Of a stretch of 64,000 nt of DNA, positions 8,486-17,102 are shown in pieces (positions within the stretch are counted from its first letter, which is position 1; each line of letters starts with the position of its first letter). The notes beneath the pieces are model-generated. The model was not told the DNA's origin and ran no database searches. It worked only from the letters and a program-made list of their open reading frames with translations. A program made the position numbers and the translations under genes. The stretch lies in assembly GCA_009786925.1 (NCBI GenBank), contig WRGY01000126.1, forward strand, positions 47,702 to 111,701, written 5' to 3'. This stretch comes from Defluviitaleaceae bacterium (lineage in GTDB: Bacteria > Bacillota > Clostridia > Lachnospirales > WQUN01).

Positions 8486-8517
8486 AGCCCCGGACATTAA
8501 CTGTTTGGGGCTTTTTT
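8486..8517 (+). terminator. Rho-independent terminator of the stalk-domain gene
   Basis: AGCCCC (8486-8491) pairs with GGGGCT (8507-8512) and is followed directly by a run of six T residues. The last codons of the convergent spoVB gene lie within the right arm. Confidence 0.8.
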
Positions 8518-10062
8518 GAATGTAGCCATAAACAGCCGTTTGATTTCGTCACGCGAGATACTCCCGGAGAGCAAAACGCCCAGAAGATAAATAAATCCGA
8601 GCAACATAACCGCAAGCACAAGACCGATGCGCAGTCCCGCCGCTTCTAATAAAAATCTATCTGCAATGAGCCGAGCAACGAGACCTGCCGCCGCCGCCGC
8701 AACCAACGGACGCAGTAGCCATCTGCTAAACTGCATTTCCAGAGGCATAAACTGCCTCACCTTATACAGTCCCAAACCAATCACCACAACAAGGCTGATT
8801 AGCCATCCAAAAATATAAGCCACAAGCCCAAAACTCGGTACAAGAAAAATTATAAACGCAATGCATATTCCCGAAGAGATAAGGCTGTTTCTAAATATAA
8901 ACATCTGACAGCCCAGCCCGTTCAGCACACCCGACAGTAGGATTTGCATATAAATGAATGGACACATAATCCCAAGCAGTTGTAACATCAGACCGATGGG
9001 TTGGTTATATATGACCATTCCCAGCTCATGTGCAAAGAAAAAAAACAGAGATGCCGCACCCATGCCCGTAACGGCTGCAAAAAGCATAGCCTTAGACGCA
9101 ATGGAAGAAATCCCACGCATATCACGCGCCGCAGCCGCTTCGGAAACAGCAGGGACAAGCGTAACCGACAACGCGGTAAGCACCGCCGTAGGGAAAAATA
9201 TTAGCGGAATCGCCATACCTTGGATTCGGCCAAACTCGCTTATGGCCTCGGTGGCGGGCAAGCCATATACCTGCAACTGCCGCGGGATTAGCACATTTTC
9301 CCATGCGGTTAATAATGACCCCGCCACCCGATTGCCGGTAAGCGGCAGAGCCATTGTCATAATTAACATAAGGCTCTGTGCCGCCGTTATAGATGTTTTG
9401 GTCAAAACCGCTCCGAGCCTCTGTTTATGCCGCTTGTAGGCAATAAAGACAAACACAAATGAGAAGATTTCTTCTGCCACGATGGCAATAAGAGCCGCCG
9501 CCGCCGCATACTCTAAACCCCTCGGCACAAATGCCGCCGCGATAAAATAAATGACGACCATCCGCACGATTTGTTCCAACACCTGATTGATTGCGGGGAT
9601 TTTTGTCTCCTGCAATCCGATAAAATATCCGCGGATACAAGTACCCGCCGCCATAAACGGAAACGCAAACGATAAAATCTGCAAAGGCAACAAAGTACGC
9701 CTATCATTAAAAAAGTAAACAGCCATATACTCAGCACCAAAATACAACACAAATGTAAGCAAAACGCCCAACACCGAGGTGATGACAACACTCTGCTTCA
9801 GCATCAGCGACATATTGCCATACTCGCCTTTTGCACGCTCTTGTGCCGTTAGCTTGCTCACCGTTGTGTTAAATCCCGCGCAAGCGATACTCCAAGCCAA
9901 TGTATACACAGGCATAATAAGCTGGTACAGCCCCATGCCCTCTGCACCCATGAGGTTTGACATGTAGATTCGGTATACAAAACCAAGGACTCGTGTGATT
10001 ATACCCGCCGCCGTCAGTATAAGCGCACCGGTTAAGATTTTTTTCTTGTTAATCTTCGCCAC
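8497..10062 (-). CDS. spoVB: SpoVB-type polysaccharide/lipid flippase
   Basis: The 521-residue product has about 14 membrane helices and belongs to the MOP exporter superfamily. The N-terminus (GIITRVLGFVYRIYMSNLMGAEG) matches the SpoVB/YtgP subgroup, which carries peptidoglycan or cortex precursors across the membrane, SpoVB being needed for spore cortex. A second MOP-family flippase (MurJ type) lies in the polysaccharide locus, so the two probably handle different lipid-linked substrates. The start is a GTG whose Shine-Dalgarno-like AGGGGG abuts it, so the true start is uncertain; the next in-frame ATG is in the first membrane helix. It is convergent with the stalk-domain gene. Confidence 0.87.
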   Translation of the reverse strand: MAKINKKKILTGALILTAAGIITRVLGFVYRIYMSNLMGAEGMGLYQLIMPVYTLAWSIACAGFNTTVSKLTAQERAKGEYGNMSLMLKQSVVITSVLGVLLTFVLYFGAEYMAVYFFNDRRTLLPLQILSFAFPFMAAGTCIRGYFIGLQETKIPAINQVLEQIVRMVVIYFIAAAFVPRGLEYAAAAALIAIVAEEIFSFVFVFIAYKRHKQRLGAVLTKTSITAAQSLMLIMTMALPLTGNRVAGSLLTAWENVLIPRQLQVYGLPATEAISEFGRIQGMAIPLIFFPTAVLTALSVTLVPAVSEAAAARDMRGISSIASKAMLFAAVTGMGAASLFFFFAHELGMVIYNQPIGLMLQLLGIMCPFIYMQILLSGVLNGLGCQMFIFRNSLISSGICIAFIIFLVPSFGLVAYIFGWLISLVVVIGLGLYKVRQFMPLEMQFSRWLLRPLVAAAAAGLVARLIADRFLLEAAGLRIGLVLAVMLLGFIYLLGVLLSGSISRDEIKRLFMATFKKAPNS

Positions 10063-10147
10063 CCCCTACATGCATGTATATGTGGAGAAGGACAAAGAAA
10101 TGTTTAGCATATTAAAACGTGTATTTTACTACGATACTTATTTATAA

Positions 10148-10175
10148 CTGCAAAAAACTTGGGATAAATTTGCAG
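10148..10175. repeat. Inverted repeat upstream of the recombinase
   Basis: CTGCAAA (10148-10154) and TTTGCAG (10169-10175) form a 7-base inverted repeat with a 14-base centre in the gap before the recombinase genes. It could be part of a regulatory or crossover site, but nothing else supports this. Confidence 0.3.
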
Positions 10176-10237
10176 ATTGTTTCTGTGGCGTAGGCTAATA
10201 CAAGCCACCTATGCATATTTTGTATAAGGTGAGCAAA

Positions 10238-10405
10238 ATGACTTCGGATAATGATGTCCTGATTGAACTAAAGTTACATATTCTCAACAGGTTACATAAA
10301 AAAGGCTATTTAAGTGACGAAATGTGTGCTAATGCTACAGAGTTGGTGTTGGAGGATTATGATGCTTTGCAACATGAAAAACAGACTAAACTCGTCAATC
10401 TATGA
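10238..10405 (+). CDS. Short helical leader protein of the recombinase
   Basis: A 55-residue acidic helical protein (ELKLHILNRLHKKGYLSDE). Its pattern of a short helix, then Lys-Gly-Tyr-Leu, then a second helix resembles SHOCT-like mini-domains often coded just ahead of large serine recombinases. I chose the ATG at 10238, which has AAGGTG 7 bases upstream, over one nine codons earlier. It overlaps the recombinase start by about 44 bases in another frame, so the two are translationally coupled. A role in directing or regulating recombination is only an inference. Confidence 0.5.
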   Translation: MTSDNDVLIELKLHILNRLHKKGYLSDEMCANATELVLEDYDALQHEKQTKLVNL

Positions 10406-11879
10406 TTTGCCGCTAAGGGTGACATTTTATGCGCGTGTTTCTACCGGGTCGGACGAGCAGGCTAATTCTTTGCAAAACCAAATCGGCTATTACTCTGATT
10501 TTATTAAAAGCATAAAGGCGTGGACGTTTGTAGATGGTTACATAGACGAAGCACTTAGCGGGACATCCGTAACAAAGCGAGAATCATTTTTACAGATGAT
10601 AGCGGATGCCAAGGCAAGCAAGTTTGATTTCGTTATCACCAAAGAGATTTCGAGATTTTCGCGCAATACATTGGATAGCATAAAATATACACAGGAGTTG
10701 CTGAGATACGGCGTAGGCGTTTTTTTCCAATCAGATAATATAAATACACTCATGCCCGACTCAGAGCTTAGGCTTACAATCATGTCAAGCATAGCTCAGG
10801 ACGAAGTGCGCAAGTTATCCGAAAGGGTAAACTTTGGTATGCAACGTTCAATGGCAAAGGGTGTTGTGCATGGCAACAGCAATATTTGGGGCTACGAAAA
10901 GCAAAACGGAAAATTAATAATCGTAGAAGAAGAGGCCGAGCTTGTGAGGAAAATCTTCACATTATATGTCACCGAAAATATCGGAATACGGGCTATCAGT
11001 CGGCGTATGAGCGAAATAGGATATAATAACAAAAACGGAAATCCGCTTACGATGTCCACGATACGCCGCATAATTACAAATCCAAAATACAAAGGATATT
11101 ATTGTGGAAACAAAAGCCATAAATTTGATTATCGTTTGGACACAAAAATAATAAGAGACAAATCCGAATGGCTAATCTACAAGGATGAAAACGCCGTCCC
11201 TCCAATTGTGACGGAGGAGCTTTGGGATAAGGCAAATGCGATTTTGGAAGCGCGGAGCAAAAAGCAATCATCGGAGGATAGAACAAGCTATCAAAACAAA
11301 TACTCATATAGCGGCAAAATTTTTTGTGGAGAGCATAATCGCCCATTTTTTCATGATATATACAAATATCCATCGGGCAATAAGGATTTGTGGAAATGCA
11401 AGCAAAAAAATGAATGCAATCTCCCCATTGTATACACAACAGAGATAGACAAAATCGTCAAGGGGATTTTTAATCAATATGTACAGGATAAAAACAGCCT
11501 GGTCGAAGAACTCGTTAATCTTTATTTGCGAGTTTCAAAGCTCTCAAAAAATGAGACTCGTCTAAATAAACTTTTGGCGCAGGTCTTAGCACTAAAAAAG
11601 AAAAGAGACAGGCTTTTGACATTAAACATTGACGGGCGAATATCCGATGATGAGTTTGAGGAGCGTAATAATGCGTTTAATGGTGAAATAACTGCCATAA
11701 ACCACAGGCTTACAGCACTCCAAGAAGAAAGCATATGTAAACCGACGGACGAAATCCGAAACATTATACTTAGTGAGCTGGATTTTAATGATGGGTTTAG
11801 CCACTCACTCGTAGATGCACTCATTGAGCGGATTGAAATACATAAAACCGACATCAAGGTGTATTTGAGGGCTTTTTAG
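10362..11879 (+). CDS. Large serine site-specific recombinase
   Basis: The product has about 505 residues. The N-terminal resolvase domain has the nucleophile in YARVST (Ser27) and the conserved EISRFSRN; a Recombinase domain follows (about 160-300, with GNSNIWGYE and the RRIITNPKYKGYY block); then a zinc ribbon (CxxH ... WKCK ... C, about 320-360) and a C-terminal coiled coil rich in Lys, Leu and Glu. This is the architecture of phage integrases and of transposases such as TndX. The start at 10362 has GGAGG 6 bases upstream; 10374 is an alternative. No other phage or transposon genes lie nearby. The 3' end overlaps the convergent small Cys-rich gene by 26 bases. Confidence 0.9.
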   Translation: MLCNMKNRLNSSIYDLPLRVTFYARVSTGSDEQANSLQNQIGYYSDFIKSIKAWTFVDGYIDEALSGTSVTKRESFLQMIADAKASKFDFVITKEISRFSRNTLDSIKYTQELLRYGVGVFFQSDNINTLMPDSELRLTIMSSIAQDEVRKLSERVNFGMQRSMAKGVVHGNSNIWGYEKQNGKLIIVEEEAELVRKIFTLYVTENIGIRAISRRMSEIGYNNKNGNPLTMSTIRRIITNPKYKGYYCGNKSHKFDYRLDTKIIRDKSEWLIYKDENAVPPIVTEELWDKANAILEARSKKQSSEDRTSYQNKYSYSGKIFCGEHNRPFFHDIYKYPSGNKDLWKCKQKNECNLPIVYTTEIDKIVKGIFNQYVQDKNSLVEELVNLYLRVSKLSKNETRLNKLLAQVLALKKKRDRLLTLNIDGRISDDEFEERNNAFNGEITAINHRLTALQEESICKPTDEIRNIILSELDFNDGFSHSLVDALIERIEIHKTDIKVYLRAF

Positions 11880-12045
11880 TCTGCTTTTTGACTGGTCGCG
11901 GTTCAAAGAGGGTGCATCTCTCTCCCGTTGTTTCGAATACTACTTCGGAGGGCATTTTTTTTGATTTGAAACCAAAAAAACGACAGGCTCTGGGTTGAGC
12001 CGGTCTCCATGTATTAATATAATGTTTGCATTTTATACAATTCAC
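11854..12045 (-). CDS. Small Cys-rich protein, last gene of the Hsp70-like operon
   Basis: The 63-residue product starts MNCIKCKHY, then TWRPAQPRACRFFGFKSKKMPS and a further Cys in ERCTLF. Four Cys and a His could bind a metal. Proteins with this CxxCxHY-TW-P-C-FGFKS pattern are widespread in bacteria and are sometimes mislabelled as uracil-DNA glycosylase; no function is known to me. The GTG start overlaps the stop of the upstream Hsp70-like gene (ATGTGA), so it is coupled to the operon. It could also be an unrelated hitch-hiker. Confidence 0.7.
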   Translation of the reverse strand: MNCIKCKHYINTWRPAQPRACRFFGFKSKKMPSEVVFETTGERCTLFEPRPVKKQTKKPSNTP

Positions 12046-13550
12046 ATCTTCACCAAAAATTCTCGTGTGTAGTTTGATTTTGGAAACAAGTCACCAAAAC
12101 CCATGTCCGTTATTTTTAGGGTAAGCTCTGTGTTAGAGCGGAATGTCGGTCGGATTTCCAATCTGGTTACACCTTTTGGGCGTTGTGGGAAGTCGTCGAG
12201 CCGGATTTTGGAAACAATACGACCGTCACCTGCGGGATATGCTTCTACCAGGTCGAGTGACATGTCGTCAGTCGCACTGTTAACAAGAAAAAGCTTGCTC
12301 GGATGTGTTTGCCACCAAAATCCGTTTCGTTCGATTAATGTTAAAAAACTCCTGCCGTCAGAGAGGCCAATATCATTCACCAGTTGGTGTTTATCTTCTA
12401 TTGCCAAGGGTGCATCTGTTATTCCCAGCTCGCGTGCGGCTATGCAGGCCGCACCTTCGGCGGTAGCGAGTTTTGGATTTTTATATACCTTCACACGCTC
12501 TTTTGGGAAGATGGCGGTTACAGCTTCTTTTGCCCATAGCATATCAAAGCCTCCGCCCACACATAGGACTGTGTCTATTTCGGATGGCATAAATGCTTTG
12601 CCCGATAGACTTTTTGCCAGCACATCGCTGATAAATTGGTTAAAACGTTTTATATATGGCGCGGTTAGTTCCTGCACACGTTCATATGTGAGGGTGTGTT
12701 GCACAGGTGGATATATAAAGTTGTAGTACAGTTTTTGTGGCTTTGTGCGGATATTCTTCTGAAATAATATATCCTTATGCTGATACGTAAAGACCTTTAA
12801 TTGCTCACCGCCGTCATCTTCTAAAAACGAACCAAACAGCTCATTTGCATCCCTTGTTATGGCCGACATGCTTATTTCGTTATCAAATACGGAGGACAGG
12901 CTCACGGCGTTTACGCCTCCGTCTTTTTCTGCGACGCTGTACAGTCCGCCGCGCAGCTCTCTATTGCCTATGTCCAGAAGCAATACGTTTTCGGGTGATT
13001 TTGGTGGTGTTTTATAATGATGGGCCAACACACACTCTCTGTCGGGGATGAACGCGATTAGCTCTTTTTCATATCCGGCTTGTTTGAAAACACGAGTAAA
13101 TTCTTCATGCGCCTGTGTACTAAAATACGCAGGTATGGAGACAACTATACCTACGATTTCTGCTTTGGGATTTATGTTTTTTACGCTGGAGAGTATTTCT
13201 TTGATAAAAAGTGCAAATACGCCTGACACACTAAGCGAACGCCCACCCACATCGAGATAGTCGAATCGCCCCATCCGCGAAAGCAGGGATTTAAACACCT
13301 TGCCCGCACCCGCGTTTAGCACCGCGTATTCTCCAAACACCCACTCCTTTGTCTCGGTGATGTACTGCATCACCGTAGGAATGGAGGGTTTTCCGTATCC
13401 GCCGCTTAGGTCGATGGCCTCGGCCGCACTCTCTGCCAAATTGTAAAACGCGATGCCCGATGAGTCATTACCTATGTCGAGACCTATGATATAGTGCGCT
13501 TCGTTTTGTTTTTGCTCGGCGGGGAGCGACTTGTATTTTTTCCAATTCAT
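12042..13550 (-). CDS. Degenerate Hsp70-family protein
   Basis: The 502-residue product has an actin/Hsp70-fold ATPase region and a C-terminal beta domain resembling the Hsp70 substrate-binding sheet (IRLDDFPQRPKGVTRLEI, near residue 445). The signature motifs are changed: phosphate-1 is DIGNDSSG (Asp25) where DnaK has DLGTTNS, phosphate-2 is LLLDIGNREL where DnaK has DxGGGTxD, while the adenosine motif CVGGGFDML is kept. The alpha-helical lid is missing. It may bind nucleotide but hydrolyse it poorly, so it could be a scaffold or regulator for the DnaK-like protein two genes upstream. It starts 3 bases after the GrpE-fusion gene. Confidence 0.78.
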   Translation of the reverse strand: MNWKKYKSLPAEQKQNEAHYIIGLDIGNDSSGIAFYNLAESAAEAIDLSGGYGKPSIPTVMQYITETKEWVFGEYAVLNAGAGKVFKSLLSRMGRFDYLDVGGRSLSVSGVFALFIKEILSSVKNINPKAEIVGIVVSIPAYFSTQAHEEFTRVFKQAGYEKELIAFIPDRECVLAHHYKTPPKSPENVLLLDIGNRELRGGLYSVAEKDGGVNAVSLSSVFDNEISMSAITRDANELFGSFLEDDGGEQLKVFTYQHKDILFQKNIRTKPQKLYYNFIYPPVQHTLTYERVQELTAPYIKRFNQFISDVLAKSLSGKAFMPSEIDTVLCVGGGFDMLWAKEAVTAIFPKERVKVYKNPKLATAEGAACIAARELGITDAPLAIEDKHQLVNDIGLSDGRSFLTLIERNGFWWQTHPSKLFLVNSATDDMSLDLVEAYPAGDGRIVSKIRLDDFPQRPKGVTRLEIRPTFRSNTELTLKITDMGFGDLFPKSNYTREFLVKM

Positions 13551-13553
13551 AAT

Positions 13554-15257
13554 CTACCTCGCCGCGATTACGTTTGCACGCAAAATCACTTGCTCTTTGT
13601 GTTTGTAGCCCGCTGTCATAACCTTTACGATTTCGCCTTTTTCAAAGTTGCTATGCTTTTCGGCAATGATGACCTCATGCTCCTTGGAATTAAATTGCTC
13701 TTTTAGTAGCGGGCGGATTACAGTGATATTATTTTTTTTCAATATAACTTCTAATGAGCGGAATGTGAAATCCAAATCCTGCGCCGCCGCCAGTACATGT
13801 CTGTCCTGTGAATCTCTCAGGCGCGAAACGCTGTGGGTCAGGATTTCTTCGAATGTGCATACCTCATACAACAGCACCTCTCTTTTAAAACGAAGGGATG
13901 CCTTCTCCAGCTTTTCTGTGTATTTTATTTTTTTGTTTTCCAAAAGCTCACGGCATGGGTCAAAAGTTCTGCCATTTTTGCATTCTTCGAAAAATCCGCC
14001 GATTGCAGACTCATCTTCGGGTGGGTTTTCTGTCCATGCGGCTCTGACATTTTCCAAAATCGGTTGCATTTCTTCGCTCCCGAAAGCAGTTTTTTCTGTA
14101 GAAAACTCCTTCAACACATCACCGCATTGGCTTGTAAACGTTACGATGTTTTCCTTTAGTCCTGATATTTTTATTTCGATAGTCTCACAAATCCCTGTCA
14201 AGATGTTTTTTTCTGACTCGACTTCTGCCTGATTATTATTTTTTATACTCGCCAAGCTTTTTACAAAAACATCGGTGATTTCTTCTGCTAACAAAACCTC
14301 TGCACTCACCATACGTTGCAAGGTGTAAGCCGCCTTTTTATATTCCATGTCAAAACCGCCGAGCAGCACCGTAGCCTGTGCGTCCAACGCGTCCAAAAAC
14401 ATTTGCTTCTCGGGCTGCACGGGAGAAGCGGCTACCAGTGCGGCATTCAGCTCACTCTCAAACTCCTCCAGTGGGCGGCATACTGTGGTGCGTGGCGACG
14501 AAGCAAGTAGCTTTTGCAATTCCTCGATAATAGGTGCTGTCTGCTGGTATGCCTCGCGCAATGCATCCAAAATGCATGTTACTGTAGGCTCTCTTGGTGC
14601 GGCTTCTTCGAGAGCAAGCACCTGTACCTTTATGATATTGCCTAGCTCTTCCCACTCGCGCTCCACCAGCGCGGTATAAAACCGTGATGTCTTACGCCCT
14701 TGCAGGTCATCAAACTTAGCCTGACAAAACCGCAGTGCTTCACGATATGTTGTATAAAAATCATAAAAATTGCCGAGCAAAATCATCTCAAATGAGTCAT
14801 CCCATACCTCGTTTTCGTTACGTAGACCGGTCGCAAATTTGCTTTCATGCTTTTCGATTACTTCCACTGCTTTTAGTACTGCTTCATCTACGATTGCGCA
14901 TTTTTCCAGAGTTATGGGGTTTGAGCCTTCTTGGAAATCGCCGGTCTCTTCTTCAAACTCACGCAGTCGTGATTTTAACACCTCGCATATGCCCATGATG
15001 AGTGCGCGGACAGTCGGGCTTTCAAAAGAACTATCTGCCGCCAAATCTACTACTCGACGATACACACCCATGAGTCCTACAAGATGTGCATAAACAGTCT
15101 CATCGCTTTCTCCAAGGCGCGAAAAGCGAGCCGCGTCTGCTGCGATTTGCGCACGCACGGCTTCTCTGATTGCCGAAAATTTTTCTTTTATGCTTTGGCC
15201 TAAGCTTTTGGAAGAAACGGCTTTATATTCCTGCCAAGCCGAAAAAAGATTACTCAT
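13554..15257 (-). CDS. Long helical protein with a C-terminal GrpE head domain
   Basis: The 567-residue product is largely alpha-helical and charged, but residues 495-567 closely follow the end of GrpE. A helix ending in ILKKNNITVIRP is followed by the FNSKEHEVI block and the beta head with GEIVKVMTAGYKHKEQVILRANV, which in GrpE is the nucleotide-exchange face that touches Hsp70. Standard GrpE is about 190-220 residues, so some 480 extra N-terminal residues have been added, with no domain that I recognise. The ATG overlaps the stop of the DnaK-like gene by 8 bases. It should be the dedicated exchange factor of the two neighbouring Hsp70s, by inference. Confidence 0.75.
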   Translation of the reverse strand: MSNLFSAWQEYKAVSSKSLGQSIKEKFSAIREAVRAQIAADAARFSRLGESDETVYAHLVGLMGVYRRVVDLAADSSFESPTVRALIMGICEVLKSRLREFEEETGDFQEGSNPITLEKCAIVDEAVLKAVEVIEKHESKFATGLRNENEVWDDSFEMILLGNFYDFYTTYREALRFCQAKFDDLQGRKTSRFYTALVEREWEELGNIIKVQVLALEEAAPREPTVTCILDALREAYQQTAPIIEELQKLLASSPRTTVCRPLEEFESELNAALVAASPVQPEKQMFLDALDAQATVLLGGFDMEYKKAAYTLQRMVSAEVLLAEEITDVFVKSLASIKNNNQAEVESEKNILTGICETIEIKISGLKENIVTFTSQCGDVLKEFSTEKTAFGSEEMQPILENVRAAWTENPPEDESAIGGFFEECKNGRTFDPCRELLENKKIKYTEKLEKASLRFKREVLLYEVCTFEEILTHSVSRLRDSQDRHVLAAAQDLDFTFRSLEVILKKNNITVIRPLLKEQFNSKEHEVIIAEKHSNFEKGEIVKVMTAGYKHKEQVILRANVIAAR

Positions 15258-16932
15258 AAAGCTCGTCCACTGAAAGCTCTGTCACTACTCCGTCCGTAGA
15301 AAGGCTTTTAGCCATCACTCTCAGCATATTATCCTGCCCCACATGGAAGATTACCTTTACTTTTTCCTGTCCGCGCACACCCTGCGGAATCCCACGTAGT
15401 GATGTGCCGGCGAGGCGTTTCATACCCTCGCGGTTTACTGTTATATTTTTATCTACATCCAATGCGGGCATGGTATTTTCGTATGCTACGATTGCCATAC
15501 TCGTTACATTGTCGTGATTTGTCATGAGCGGCTCGGGTGCATCCACAGTCAGACCCTCTTTTGGTATATCCAGCCCGGCGGGTACTATTTCCATAAACCG
15601 CCGTCCTGCGATTTCCAACCCAAGCGGATGAATCGTCCGCTCTTGCACGACCGGGCCGCGCACGGTGGGCATCATTATCATATTGCAATAATACGCTGCA
15701 CCCTGCGAAATACTAAGCGCGGGACTGATTTTTGATTTAAACGGCTCTTTGTTAAACCGCTCGGTGATTTTTTCGCCTACATACAGAACGGAAGAACTAC
15801 CTCCCACGAGGAAAATCTCGTCTATATCCCCTTCGGTAAGCCCGCCCGCTTCCAGACAACGACTCACACATGTCAATGTCTCGTCAATGAGGTCGCTTAC
15901 GCTTTTGTCACGGAATTTTTCATAAGATTCTTGTGAATCCCCCAGTGCGTTCACCCTCTTATGTGTCAAAAATTGCTCGCGGGTTATCTCCATGTTTATG
16001 TTTACGATTTTTGGCTCTTGGATAAGTGGTGCCAGTGTCACCTTTGTTGTTTTTGTTTGGCTTAGGCGTTCTTTTGCTTGGTTGGCGGCTTGTTGTAACC
16101 GTACGAGAGCGACCTTTTTTTGACGCTTAGAAACACCATCGTCTGCATCCTCATCAAAGAGGTCGATTTCTTCTCCCGTGAGCTTTTTAAATTCTTCGTA
16201 CACAATATCCATGATGACCTTGTCTATGTCGTTTCCGCCCAAGTCATTGTCTCCATATGTGCTTATGATAGAAATGGTAGGCTCGCCCGCCTCTTCTGTT
16301 TTGATTTCCAGCACACATGCATCAAATGTACCCCCACCAAAGTCATAGACCAGCACCTTTTTGTTGGCTTCCTCATTAACCGCATACGAAATCGCGGATG
16401 CCGCAGGTTCCAGCCGCAAATATATACTTTCAGGGTCAAAACCTGCAAATACAGCCGCGTCTTTTGTCATCTTTTTTTGCTTGTCCGTTGAGTTTGCAGG
16501 TACGGTAATCACACAGCCGCTAAACTCGCCTGTGATTCCCATTTCTTCCTGCGCGTATTCGTCAGCTTTTTGCTTCAAATATCCCAAAATCTCCCCCGCA
16601 ATTTGTTCCGGAGAAAAATTATAATCCTTATCATCAACGTTAACCGTAAGTTTTTGGTCGCTTCCCAAATATCGCTTAATCGAAAGTACTGTAGACAGCG
16701 GATAAATAATCGCCGCTTCCTTAGCTTGTACCCCAAAAATGCGCGAAAGCTTATTTTCATCCTCCGGGTCAGACTCAAACTGTATGGCAGTCGGAAAAAT
16801 ATTTGACCCATCTATAGGAATAGTCTGCGCCTCTCCTTCAGAAAAATTATAAATACTAACCACAGAGTTAGTCGTCCCAAAGTCAATACCTAAAAATAAT
16901 CCACGTTCCATGTCAAGCCCTAATGTGCCCAT
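15250..16932 (-). CDS. DnaK-like Hsp70 without a lid domain
   Basis: The 560-residue product keeps all catalytic Hsp70 motifs: GIDFGTTNS (Asp17), VYDFGGGTFD (197-204) and LVGGSSSV. The substrate-binding beta sandwich follows, and the protein ends directly after it (SVDELYE), so the helical lid of DnaK is absent. It is therefore an active ATPase but probably holds substrate differently from the housekeeping DnaK. I chose the ATG at 16932 because GGGAGG lies 5 bases upstream; a GTG 16 codons earlier lacks such a site. It is the first gene of a tightly overlapping four-gene operon without a DnaJ. No CIRCE element is seen upstream. Confidence 0.85.
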   Translation of the reverse strand: MGTLGLDMERGLFLGIDFGTTNSVVSIYNFSEGEAQTIPIDGSNIFPTAIQFESDPEDENKLSRIFGVQAKEAAIIYPLSTVLSIKRYLGSDQKLTVNVDDKDYNFSPEQIAGEILGYLKQKADEYAQEEMGITGEFSGCVITVPANSTDKQKKMTKDAAVFAGFDPESIYLRLEPAASAISYAVNEEANKKVLVYDFGGGTFDACVLEIKTEEAGEPTISIISTYGDNDLGGNDIDKVIMDIVYEEFKKLTGEEIDLFDEDADDGVSKRQKKVALVRLQQAANQAKERLSQTKTTKVTLAPLIQEPKIVNINMEITREQFLTHKRVNALGDSQESYEKFRDKSVSDLIDETLTCVSRCLEAGGLTEGDIDEIFLVGGSSSVLYVGEKITERFNKEPFKSKISPALSISQGAAYYCNMIMMPTVRGPVVQERTIHPLGLEIAGRRFMEIVPAGLDIPKEGLTVDAPEPLMTNHDNVTSMAIVAYENTMPALDVDKNITVNREGMKRLAGTSLRGIPQGVRGQEKVKVIFHVGQDNMLRVMAKSLSTDGVVTELSVDELYE

Positions 16933-17024
16933 ATATGCCTCCCACGTCGCATTTGTGACAAATTCCAAGAAAATGTCCACATATGGTTATAATACCCTTT
17001 TATGAAGAAAAAAAAAAGCCTTCG

Positions 17025-17053
17025 TTGCGTTTTTGGTAAAAATGCTGTATCAT
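17025..17053 (+). promoter_or_regulatory. Candidate promoter of the plus-strand polysaccharide unit
   Basis: TTGCGT (17025-17030) and TATCAT (17048-17053) are 17 bases apart, about 50 bases ahead of the VanZ start at 17103. It is the best promoter-like pair in this gap. Confidence 0.45.
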
Positions 17054-17102
17054 GCCTTTGACAAATCCTTGGAAAATGTCAAAATATCAGAGGGTGCTAC
17101 AA

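Noticed and set aside
10362..11879. Phage or conjugative element around the recombinase
   Set aside because: No structural phage, relaxase, replication or cargo genes are found on either side.
10063..12045. Attachment-site repeats flanking the recombinase
   Set aside because: I compared the gap at 10063-10210 with the region around 11854-12045 and saw no direct repeat long enough to call.
16933..17102. CIRCE or another heat-shock operator before the DnaK-like gene
   Set aside because: No TTAGCACTC-N9-GAGTGCTAA is present on either strand. A single GAGTGCTAA half-site occurs at about 40165 but lies inside the PhzF remnant with no partner arm.
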